A DNA stretch of 64,000 bases. It comes from Bromus sterilis. Lineage: Eukaryota > Streptophyta > Magnoliopsida > Poales > Poaceae. Shown in pieces: positions 8,250-18,401 of this stretch. The notes under the pieces are model-generated. The model worked only from the letters and a program-made list of their open reading frames with translations, ran no database searches and had not been told where the DNA came from. How positions within the stretch are numbered: the first letter of the stretch is position 1; each line of letters opens with the position of its first letter. The position numbers were made by a program, and so were the translations under genes. The DNA is taken from NCBI GenBank assembly GCA_950022295.1, contig OX465597.1, positions 183,022,516 to 183,086,515 of the forward strand. The letters are read 5' to 3'.

Positions 8250-11200
8250 CAGACGCGTGCAGTCCGAGTGAACAACGTGATGCTCACATATGCTCAGCAG
8301 TCTTCAGAGATCGTTCTTGGTAGGTTGCTTGTCTGTTCAGTTCCCGCGACAGTTTTGTTCGATTTCGGAGCTTCCCACTCTTTTGTTTCCAGAGCTTTTG
8401 TTGAGCGTGCTGAGCTACATCCGCAAGGGTTGCCTCAGCAGCTATTTGTTGCTTCTCCGGGTTTCAAGACGAATACGTCTGCCTTTGTCCCAGATGTGGA
8501 GATTCATATCCAGGGACTTCTCTTCTCAGCTTCGTTGATCGTTTTGACCCGTTCCGACATTGATGTCATTTTGGGCATGGATTGGCTTGTGCAGCACAAG
8601 GCCAATATTGATTGTCCGACCAGATCTCTCAAGTTGACTCATGATTCAGGTGCAGAAGTCTTGTACACTTGTGGCTCTAGGTCAGGACCAACACAGTTGT
8701 ACGCGTTGAACGCAGGAGTTGCGCCTTTGCTCGAAGAGGTCAGAGTTGTCTATGAGTTTCCAGACGTCTTTCCGGAGGAGTTGCCAGGAATTCCACCAGT
8801 TCGAGCTATTGAGTTCGTTATTGAGCTAGAGCCTGGTACCCATCCGATTTCTCGGCATCCGTACAAGATGTGTTCGAAGGAGTTGATTGAGCTCAAGAAG
8901 CAGTTGACATAGTTGGAAGCAGGTGGTTTTATCCGCGCGAGCACTTCCCCTTGGGGTGCACCAGCTTTGTTTGTCCAGAAGAAGGATGGGACTAGCCGCT
9001 TGGTCCAGGACTATCGCGGTATCAACAAGAAGACCATCAAGAACAAGTACCCTTTTCCCCGCATCAATGATCTGTTTGTGCAGTTAAATGGGGCTAAGGT
9101 GTTTTCCAAGCTTGAATTGAGGATGGGGTATCACCAAATCCGTGTTCGTGAAGAGGATATTCCCAAGACCGCGTTCAGCACCCGTTATGGGTTGTACGAG
9201 TTCACAGTCATGACTTTTGGGTTCTCAAATGCCCCTCCGACATTCATGAGAGCTATGAACATTTTGTTCCAAGAATGGCTCGATGTGTTTGTGATCCTCT
9301 ACCTCGAAGACATTCTTGTCTTTGCCAAGTCAGAGGCTGAGCATGAGGAACATTTGCGCTTGGTGCTGCAGAAGTTAAGAGACCACCGGTATTACGCCAA
9401 GTTCTCTAAGTGTGAGTTTTGGCTGGACAAGGTCAATTTTCTGGGCCATGTCATCTCCGCTGAGGGAATTGCGGTTGACCCAGAGCGAGTCCGCACTATT
9501 CAAGAGTGGGCTCCGCCGAAGAACGTGAAGCAGCTAAGGAGTTTTCTCGGCCTAGCCAGTTATTGCAGGAAGTTTGTGCAGAATTTCTCCAAAATAGCCA
9601 AGCCAATGACTGAATTTTTGTGCAAGGACAAGCGGTACACTTGGTCACCAGCTTGCCAGTCAGCCTTCGAGGAGTTGAAAGAGAAGCTGACCACAGCTCC
9701 AATTCTCACGCCGCCAGATGAGTCACATCCTTTTCAGGTGTTTTGTGATGCCTCTTTGCAAGGTCTGGGCGGAGTTTTGATGCAAGGCAGGAATATTGTG
9801 GCTTATACCTCACGGCAGTTGAAGACAAGTGAGAGAAATTATCCCACACACGACTTGGAGCTTGCAGCAGTTGTGCATGCTTTGGTCACTTGGAGACACC
9901 TCCTCTTAGGGAGGAAGGTGGATGTGTTCACGGACCACAAGAGTCTGAAGTACTTGTTCACTCAGCCAAATCTGAACTTGAGGCAAAGAAGGTGGCTTGA
10001 AACCATTACTGAGTACACAGTTGATATTCAGTACACGCCTGGGAAGGCGAATGTCATAGCTGATGCGCTGAGCCGCAAGGGCGATTGCAATAATATCCAG
10101 GTGCAGAAGATACACCCTGATTTGTGTGAGTCCTTTCGAAGGCTCAATCTCGAGCTAGTTCCAGCAGGCTATCTTGCCAACCTTGTGGTAGAGACCACTA
10201 TCCATGAGAAGATTCGTGAAGCTCAGTCTGGCAGCTCAATGATTCAGAAAATCAAACAGGGTATTTCCGCCTCAGTCCCAAAGTACGGTTGCTTTTCAGT
10301 GCATAATGACGGCACCGTGTTGTTCGAAGAGCGAGTTGTTGTTCCCAAGGAGGGAGATCTCAGAGAGGTCATCATGAAGGAAGCCCATGATTCCAAGCTA
10401 TCGATTCACCTTGGCAGTACGAAGATGTATCAAGATCTCAAGCAAAGCTTTTGGTGGACTCGTATGAAGCGGGATGTTGCCCGTTACGTGTCTCAATGTG
10501 ACGTATGCAGGAGAGTGAAGGCACATCACCAGAAGCCAGCAGGGTTGCTTCATCCACTTGAGATTCCGGAGTGGAAATGGGAGCACATAGAGATGGATTT
10601 CATCACAGGCTTCCCCTTGTCGCAGAAGAAGAACAATGCCATCTTTGTTTTCATCGACAATCTTTCCAAAATTGCCCACTTATTTCCAGTGAAGGACTCC
10701 ATTTCAGCAGCTCAGTTGGCGGATTTGTACACCGCAAGAGTTGTATCTTTGCATGGCATTCCCAAGAAGATCAGTTCAGATAGAGGCAGCCTTTTCACCT
10801 CTAAGTTCTGGCAGGCCTTTCAAAAGGCGATTGGTACGACAGTGTTGTTCAGTACCGCTTATCACCCTCCGACAAGTGGTCAAGTCGAGCGCGTGAACCA
10901 AATACTCGAGGACATGCTTCGGGCATGTGTCATCTCGTTTGGCATGAAGTGGGAAGAGTGCTTTCCGTATGCTGAGTTCTCTTACAACAACAGCTATCAG
11001 GCAAGTCTGCAGGCAGCGCCGATTGAAGTCTTGTATGGCCGCAAGTGCAGGACACCTTTGAACTGGTCCGAGACAGGTGAGAGGCAGCTGTTCGGTCCAG
11101 ATGTGATCCAAGAGGCAGAGGACAGAGTGAACATTGTCCGAGAACACCTAAAGGCAGCACAGTCTAGGCAGAAGGCCTATTATGACAAAAGGCACCGTGG

Positions 11201-11636
11201 TGTAGCATTTCAGGTTGGTGATTGGGCGTACCTAAGAGTGTCTCCATTGAGGGGAACTCACCGTTTTTGCATCAAAGGAAAGCTCGCTCCAAGATTTGTC
11301 GGACCTTTCCGCATCCTTGAGACTAGAGGACCTCTTGCCTTTCGGCTCGAGCTTCCAGAGAGTCTGTCCATGGTGCATGACGTGTTCCATGTGTCCCAGC
11401 CAAAGCAGTGCTTCAAGCAGCCAGAGCAGGCTGTTGACTTGGGCGAGATACAGCTGAGTGCGGACCTTTCCTACTCAGAGCGTCCAGTCTGTGTCCTTGA
11501 GACGTCCGAGCGCAAGACGCGCAACAAGACCGTCAAGTTCATGAAAGTTCAGTGGGCACATCATTCGGAGAAGGAAGCAACGTGGGAGCGCGAAGATCAT
11601 CTCCGTTCTGATTATACTGAGTTGTTTCAGGCTTAG
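8250..11636 (+). pseudogene. Element 2 pol: protease, RT, RNase H, integrase, chromodomain
   Basis: This is the rest of the polyprotein, in the same frame as gag. The aspartic protease motif at 8361 reads LFDFGAS; D-S-G or D-T-G is usual. A TAG at 8910-8912 precedes RT. RT motif A reads FSKLELRMGYHQI (Glu at 9114-9116) and the YxDD box reads LYLEDILV (Glu at 9306-9308), so two catalytic Asp positions carry Glu. RNase H follows (CDASLQGLGG, TDHKSLKYLFTQ), then an integrase zinc finger (H, H, CDVC near 10500) and an intact D-D-E set (MDFITG, SSDRG, VERVNQ). A C-terminal chromodomain (VQWAHHSEKEATWERED) ends at TAG 11634-11636. The integrase looks well preserved; RT and protease probably do not function. 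Confidence 0.9.
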
Positions 11637-11656
11637 ATCTCGGGACGAGATCCTGT

Positions 11657-11672
11657 GTTGGTGGGGGAGTGC
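11657..11672 (+). other. Element 2 polypurine tract
   Basis: GTTGGTGGGGGAGTGC directly precedes the 3' LTR and follows the conserved CTCGGGACGAGATCC. Position and purine content fit the plus-strand primer. Confidence 0.75.
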
Positions 11673-12408
11673 TGTAACAGCCCATGTGCAATAAATATAA
11701 AACACCATGAGATTGTACTTTGTCTGTTGACTTTGTAACTTGGCATGATGCTAAACATTATAATTTCATGTGGTGATTTAAATTTGCATTGGGAGTGGGG
11801 CCCATTTGGTTTGTTTGTTTTTGCATCCAAAATGGTTCAAGAAGGGTGTTTGAGGAATTTTCATTGTTGCATGCATGCTCTCCCTGACCCCAAACTTGGC
11901 CTAGCCATTTCAATTGCTATGGCAAGGGTTTTTAAAACCTCAATTCATTTTTGCCATCATCAAAAATATGGGCTCTAGTTCAAAGTGGTTTTGAATTCAA
12001 AAATGAGCTCACACTTTTGTTGTTGCCAAAAATGCCCAAACCATTTTTGGAAATTGAGGAATATTACCAGGATCATTTTGCATATTTTTATGCATTTTTA
12101 GTCCTTGTAATTAATTCTGGAAAACTCTTATTCCTTTCTGTTTATTTTAAATGGAAAAGAATCTGAGGTAGACGTTTTCTCTTCTTCCCTGGCTCCCTGT
12201 TGCAGGCCCAGCCCGTCTGGTCTTTCCTGGCGTCCTGGACTGAAGCCCAGCCGCGAAGGGGTACGCAGGGGCCTCTCACCACCGTTGGATAGATCCAACG
12301 GCTGGGACACTCTGCCTTTCCACCGTGGCCGGAGGGGACCTCGGCGAGCCCTTTCACAGCCGGCGGCCACGGGGGCGCCTCGACGTTGACGTGGCCGGGA
12401 GGAGCCCC

Positions 12409-12415
12409 TATTTAA
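12409..12415 (+). promoter_or_regulatory. Putative TATA box, element 2 3' LTR
   Basis: TATTTAA occupies the same LTR position as 1843-1849, ahead of GGGAGGAACCCTAGC. If active it would read outward into element 1 sequence. Confidence 0.5.
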
Positions 12416-14532
12416 CTGGCGTCTCCGGGAGGAACCCTAGCTTCCCTCCTCCTTTCCAGATCTCGCCGCGGCGCTGGCCTCGCCGCGTGCCTTACCTTGT
12501 TCCGCTCCGCCGAGAAGCTCCGGTGAGCAATTCCGGCAAGCACCGTGCCTTCCCTTGACCGTGCGCTCGCGTGAAGCTTTGCGAGGCCTCACATGTTCCC
12601 TTTTCGCCGTGCAGGTCCTCGCAGGAGGGCTGCAGTGACCCCGCAACGACGAGCTCCACTGCGGAGGATCCTTCGTCCCCGACGACGGCGTCTTCGTCTC
12701 CTTCCCTTACGGCAAGGTTGGGACACTCAACGTGACCCACTAGGTGAGCACCTCGACGCCCTCCTCCCGTAGTTGAGCGTAGCCTTCCCGTCCGCGTAGT
12801 TGTATCTTATCTGCCGTGTGCTTCGCGGCCGGTGTTGAAATCGTGGTCGCCGTGACCCGAGCAGTAGCAGGGCGTGTCTAGGTCGTGTCCAGAGCGCGTC
12901 TAGGTCGCGTCTTTGGCCGTAGCAGCGTGTGTGCGCAAGGCGAAGGAGTTGCGCGTGTCTGAACTGAGCGGGTGCTGCGTGTTTCGTCAGAACCGCCGTA
13001 GTTTCAGGCGAGCCTGGCCTCCCCTCCGGTGAGGTTCAGGTCGGAGCTAGGGCACCCACGTGTTCGTGGTGCTGCCCTCTTCCATTTGCTGCCGGTGCCG
13101 TGGCCGGAGACGGTGTGTGTGCGACGCCCGCGTCCTCTGAAGATGGCCGCGCCGCCGTGCGTCTGAAGGTGCAGAGGAGGGTTCGTCGCCGTGCTGTTCC
13201 CGGCAGGTTTCCGGCGAGGAGAGATGTGGAGCCTGGCCCTGGAGTGGTCCCGTGCGTAGCAGGTGGTGCCCTCTCGCGTTTGGATGTGACGGTGTGGCTG
13301 GAGATGATCGGAGCGCGAGGGGAGCCTCGCCGAAGTTCGAGAGCGCGTCGAGTTTCAGAAAGGCCCTGTTTTTCTTCAGAGATGAACAGTAAGGGGAGGA
13401 ATACTTCCCCTTGCTCCGTTGCTGTTTCTGTTATGAAAACAAACGGCAGTGCAGTGGCAAGGGGGTGCAGTGGAGTTGAGCACGGCCTGGGTTCGAACCC
13501 CAGCTGGCGCGAGGCCCCCCATTTTTGTTTCCTTTTTTTTAAGAGGCTGACGACCGGGCCCCTCGCGTCAGTGGGGTATGGCCCGAGGGGCAGATGGGCT
13601 GAGCCCACTGTTTACTTCTGGAGCTGGCCCCTTTCGCCCGAAACCAGCCCATGTGGTCTGAGTTTTTTTTTTCTTTTCTTTCTTTTCCTTTTCTTTTGTT
13701 TTCTTTTATGTTTTAATTCAAATTTGAATTTGAATTCAAATTCAAATCTGATTTGAACTCCAACTTCATCCAGGGGCATATTATATATGCTTTTGGGGTA
13801 GCTTGAGCTACTGAACAGCATGGTGAGGTCTATTTTGCACTTTGCCCCCTCTAATAATTGAGGTGTGGTAATTTTGCAATATAACCCCTCCTTTTTCTTT
13901 TGTTTGAATCAAGTTTTATCCGAAATCAAAATTGGCCTTGCCATATATGGTTTTGGGGTAGTTTTCTACAAGGATTGCAATTTTGATGTCCTCATGAAGT
14001 TTTGTGCAACTCATGTGGACAAGGTGTGACCACCTCAACCAGGATCAATCTATCCTTCCCTGAATGAATCATTTCATCTTCAGTGCATTTGGAAATGATG
14101 ATCATCAGTCCTTTCTAAGTTTTGTTTCATGTCATCTCCAAATCATCTTTCTTCAAGTCAGCCCCTAACATGTTGTCTTATGCAATGTGGCTGGTTTCCA
14201 ACTATTGTTGCACCTTCCTTGTGTCAAATTCACCGACACTACTCCGTCTCCGGAATCGATGCTTACCTTTCACGTTGTTTTATTTATGTTATATGCTTTG
14301 TTGATCATGCCATGTTGCCATGTTACTTACACCAAAAAAATAAGTCTAGGACCAAAGCCATTTTCACGTAAATAAATTGCATATGATGTTGTTGACGTGT
14401 CGTCACCACCTTCATTTAAATTGACTAGATAGGGTCACAACATGTCAAATAAAACTTGCTCATACCATCCTTGCCTGTGCATTGTACCGTTACTTACTTG
14501 TGTACCTTTTCCTTGCCGGTACCTTACGTTAG

Positions 14533-15916
14533 CACCTGATACCGCCGAGGAGACTTACGTGGAGATTTTCGACACCGAGCCCGAGGACCCTGCTGCGTCT
14601 GCTGCGACGACCGATTACCCAGGCAAGGGGAAGATTCATACCATTACTTGATACCTTTCTGCCTACCTGCTTAGCTGTAGCCTAGAACGTTTGTTTGATC
14701 CTATCTACTTTGAGTATGCCACCTTCAAAACCCAAACAACCATGATCCCCACATCCCAGCAAAACTTTGTATTGCTAAGTTACCGCTGCTCAGCCATTGC
14801 TTAGTATGAGTAGGAAAACTTGCTGCTTACCCTATTGCTATGGTTTGGAATATCATGTTATTTAAAGAAGTTGGTTGATATTTATTATTAATGATGTTAA
14901 TTTATACTTGACGAAAGATGGGAGACCAGGCTGTTCCCGCCAGGTGTTTTGTTCCATTTGAGTCACCTAGGTCCCAAGTTCCGGGTATTGTGTTTCTTGA
15001 CGAGCGTGCCTAATCTTGTGTGGGATTCTATGGGGTCCCCTTGTCTTACCTACCTAGCTTCGTACAGTTCTAGTGGTGGCCCGAGCTGATTTACTATTTG
15101 CAATGTGTGTGTGCTAGTGGTACCCCAGTTGTTTACAAACCACCTTGGGCCAGGAGGACTTGTGCCTTGGTTGGCCCACCTTTGACCGGCGAGGGCCCGG
15201 TCCTCATGTGAGGTCTAACCGGTAACCCAAACCCTGTTGATACGGAAGAGGACGATCTGAGAGCGTGGCCAGATTTTGGATTGGATGTCGACTCCCCGGG
15301 GGCCACCCGGAATTGTGTGTTGTTAGTTAGAGGGACTCAGACGTTCCGGAGTTTCAGGAGTTTACTTAGCCAAGTGGAAACCGGGCGTACATGCGAAGCC
15401 TATGACGGGCAGTTGGTACACCTCTGCAGGGTTAAATATTTTCGAAAAGCCGTGTCCGCGGTTATGGACGACTTGAGACCTACTGCTTGTTCATAGAATA
15501 ACATCAATTTGAATCATAATTAAAACTTTCCTACCGTGTGAGTGCCTTGGTTTCTTTTCTTCGTCCAGGGGGACCGAGAGAAGATCCAGGTTGTGTTATG
15601 CTTGACGTAAGTAGGTGGATAGCAGACTTATGACACGATGTCACGTGCTATTCTTGGACCTTACCCCTATTCTAATAGAACGATAGCCACCATATATGCT
15701 AGTGCGGCTTCTACCTTTACCTTTACCTTTATCTTGCCTTATCGTAGGAAGTCAGTTATCCTGTAATGATATAATCTCACCCCTGTTTTCCTTTTGTGCT
15801 TTTACTGCTTTGCCTGATCGGCCGCTGCAGTGGAGTACTTTCTTGACCCGAGCTCTGGACGATACTTCGTGGAGGTGCCCCCGGAGGATGATGATGAGAT
15901 CGACCTCGTTCAGTAG
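14533..15916 (+). other. Putative LTR-borne exons X (14533-14622) and Y (15831-15916), 3' LTR copy
   Basis: Same 90-bp and 86-bp open segments, splice signals (TTAG|, CCCAG|GCAAGG, GCTGCAG|) and final TAG as in the 5' LTR. Differences include M to V and S to F in X and I to L in Y; neither frame is broken. Confidence 0.45.
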
Positions 15917-16272
15917 ATCCTTCAATTGGGTTTCGATGATCTGTGGGTGGACTCTTTATGTGCAGCCCTCTCTAGGGCAATTTGGCTTTTGACCGTACTC
16001 GGTCGTGTTTGTCTTCCGCTTGTCGCATGTTGTACTGTTGGGTCCACGGACCTCTGAGATGATGTAATAATTATCCAGTGGCGATGTATGCCCTGGACTC
16101 TATATATTTTATGTCTTAGTTAAAGTTATCGTTCTTATACTTGTTGTTGAGAATCCGGCAGCGACACGAGTGCGAGTGTCGTGAGTCGGTGGCTCTTTAT
16201 GCGCTACTAACTTGAGCGGGACGCAAAAGCGACTAACTCGAGTTAGCACCGCATCGGGGGCATTACACTAAA

Positions 16273-16635
16273 TAAATGCAAAAACAAAATGAAAAAAAAC
16301 CCAGGAATAAAACAAATAAAAGGAAAACAGTTATCTATCGTCTAGGGCGACAACCCACCTAACCAGCCAGCCCCCTCCCCTCCCCACTGGGCCAAGCCCA
16401 GCCCAACCCCTACCCCCTCCCTCCTACCTCTGTTCACGGGGGCATCGTGGCGAGCATCTCGCGGTGCCACGACCATGGCCGTGCGGTGGACGCCATCAGC
16501 CGGCTTGCCGGCGGGCTCAAGTGCCCATCCTCCCCGGCACCCCCAACACTAACCCTAACTCCCTCCCTCGCAGATCTCGCCCCCCCATCGCCTCCCTCCC
16601 TCTCTGCCTCGCAAGGCCGGCCTCCATGGGAGCAC
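16273..16635 (+). repeat. Element 1 3' LTR, piece 2 of 4
   Basis: Sequence resumes after the element 2 TSD. An A-rich stretch is followed by GGGCCAAGCCCAGCCC and a GC-rich part, the same order seen in the minus-strand LTRs of elements 6 and 8. A GC-rich reading frame begins at 16447 and stays open across the next two insertion sites (to 29883). The piece ends at AGCAC (16631-16635), duplicated at 24903-24907 by insertion of element 3. Confidence 0.7.
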
Positions 16636-18245
16636 TGATACGTCCAAAACGTATCTATAATTTCTGCTTGCTCCATGCATGTTTTGTGTGATATTGCTAT
16701 GATCTAGATAAACTTTCATACACTTTTGATCATATTTGGACTAACCTATTAACTCAGTACACACCAGTGCCAGTTCCTGTTTTCTGCTGTTTTTCTATTT
16801 CAGTTTTCCCCCTTATAAAAAGTGCCAGAAAAATTCCGGGAAAAATACAGGAAAAATCAGCGTATAGGAAGCTTCGAGAAGAGCCCGGGAGGGGAGCCAA
16901 GGGGGCCCAGGCGGCCACTCGGCGCGGCCCCACCCTTGGCCGCGCCAGGGGGGCGCCTGGGGCCCCTGGTCCACCTCTGGTTGCCCCCCTTAGCCTATTT
17001 ATTCTCCGTCACGGGAAAACTCCAGAGGAGGAACCCTATTCCGCAAACTCGCCTCTGTTCCGCCGCCGCCACGCTTCCAAGATCGGGAGCACCAGAGGAC
17101 CTCTTCCCGGCACCCTGCCGGAGGGAGGATTGACCTCCGGGAGTCTCCTCTCCACCATGGATGCTCCCCGGATGTCTCGTGAGTAGTTTCACTTGGACCA
17201 TGGGTCCGTGATCAGTAGCTATGTGATGTTCTCCTCCCCTCTTTGATCTTCATTGTTTAGACCTCGTGAGCTGCCCTACATGGTCGAGGCACCTTTGTAA
17301 TATTTCTGCTGTTGCTATGCTGAGTTTGGAGGGATCTGATGGATTATGAGATTATGTTCAGATTGTGATAGAGTAATATATTTGGTTTTTATCTCTTATA
17401 TTTTTGTTCCTAAGTAATTCTTGCATGTTCTCCGTTGCTGTTTATTGCTTTGGCCAAGTAGTAGGTAGTGACTCCAAGAGGGAACGTTGTGCTAGATTGT
17501 GGGTTCATGGCCCCCGATGACACGCTTGAGTGAAAGAAACATGAGTCTAGGGGATGTGCTGTTGCCACAAGGGGGAAAGCAACTGTGCTTGTAACCGCAG
17601 TTACAAGGATTGTTTACTTTATGCAAAGTTCTTTTTAATGCAGTTGTCTGTTGCTTTGGGTTTACACTTTGGGTGGGGCTCGCAACTTAATACCAGCGAG
17701 ATGTTCTGGATAGATATCTCAAGGTGGATGATTAGTAGTAGATGCAGATGGATTTCGGTCTACTTATTTTGGCGTACTGCCCGTGCTTTTGAGCCTCTTC
17801 CTTTCTTTTGTAGCATAGTTAGCATTGCTGTGCCTTCATAATCCTGTCAATTGCCCTTCTGTAATTTGTTTACCTCGCATAGCAGGTTTATCGTCTTTTG
17901 GGAGAGAGACATAACTAGTGAACATCACGTATCCTGGTCCATATCCTCATTACTGTTTCCAAGCTATATTTACTTTACTGCTTTTACTTGCTATCATTAT
18001 CCCTTGCGTTTTATCCTTTGTGAACAACAAGACCGGAGAGATTGACAACCTCTCTAAACTTCGTTGGGAACAAAGTTATCTGTGTCTGTGTGCAGGTCCA
18101 CGTCAGTTGCGCCGCTGACACCTACTTATCATCTCTGCAGTCCTACTGGAGACAAACCTTGGTATCTTCACCGAGGGAAAACTGCTGCTGCACTACATCT
18201 CAAACCTTCCACTTGGGGTAACCAACGAAGGGCGAGAAGCCATCA
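16636..18245 (+). repeat. Element 3 5' LTR (1,610 bp)
   Basis: Starts TGATACGTCC and ends GAAGCCATCA, aligned throughout with 23274-24902. It differs by scattered substitutions and small indels, such as a short repeated CTTTCATACA in the right copy near 23350. Confidence 0.93.
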
Positions 18246-18256
18246 AGCAAGTTTTC

Positions 18257-18274
18257 TGGCGCCGTTGCCGGGGA
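18257..18274 (+). other. Element 3 primer-binding site
   Basis: TGGCGCCGTTGCCGGGGA lies 11 bases after the LTR end. This TGGCGCC... primer site is characteristic of Athila-like and some other gypsy elements and differs from the Met-type site of element 2. Confidence 0.75.
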
Positions 18275-18401
18275 CTCTAAGTGCTAAGATAGGGGAGTTG
18301 CCATCAAACCTTTGTTTTTAGTCTTGTTAGTTTATCTTTCAGTTTTTATCTTTGTGTCTTTTTCAAAATTTAAAAAAAAATCTGCCACACTTGCTGCTAC
18401 T

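Larger units (their letters stand above)
1108..16267 (+). mobile_element. Element 2: full-length long-LTR Ty3/gypsy chromovirus
   Basis: A complete 15.2-kb element with 5' LTR (1108-6572), tRNA-Met-type primer site, degraded gag-pol with chromodomain, polypurine tract and 3' LTR (11673-16267). It is flanked by a perfect 5-bp TSD, CTAAA (1103-1107 and 16268-16272). Both LTRs begin TGTAACAGCCC and end GGGGGCATTACA. The LTRs are unusually long for gypsy elements, 5.47 and 4.60 kb; the difference is almost all one 874-bp tandem duplication in the 5' LTR. Domain order (protease, RT, RNase H, integrase, chromodomain) and the CX2CX4HX4C gag knuckle place it with Tekay/Del-like chromoviruses. It is not autonomous now: the frame has three amber codons and altered catalytic residues. 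Confidence 0.95.
11673..16267 (+). repeat. Element 2 3' LTR (4,595 bp)
   Basis: Right copy of the LTR, with one copy of the 874-bp unit that is doubled in the 5' LTR. It carries the TATA-like box (12409-12415), exon-like segment 12615-12743, T-arm motif 13487-13503, exon X 14533-14622, exon Y 15831-15916 and the terminal palindrome 16233-16246. It ends at ATTACA followed by the TSD CTAAA. Confidence 0.95.

Noticed and set aside
9496..11160. Several 68-123 codon minus-strand frames within the element 2 pol
   Set aside because: They are shadows of the conserved pol coding sequence on the other strand.
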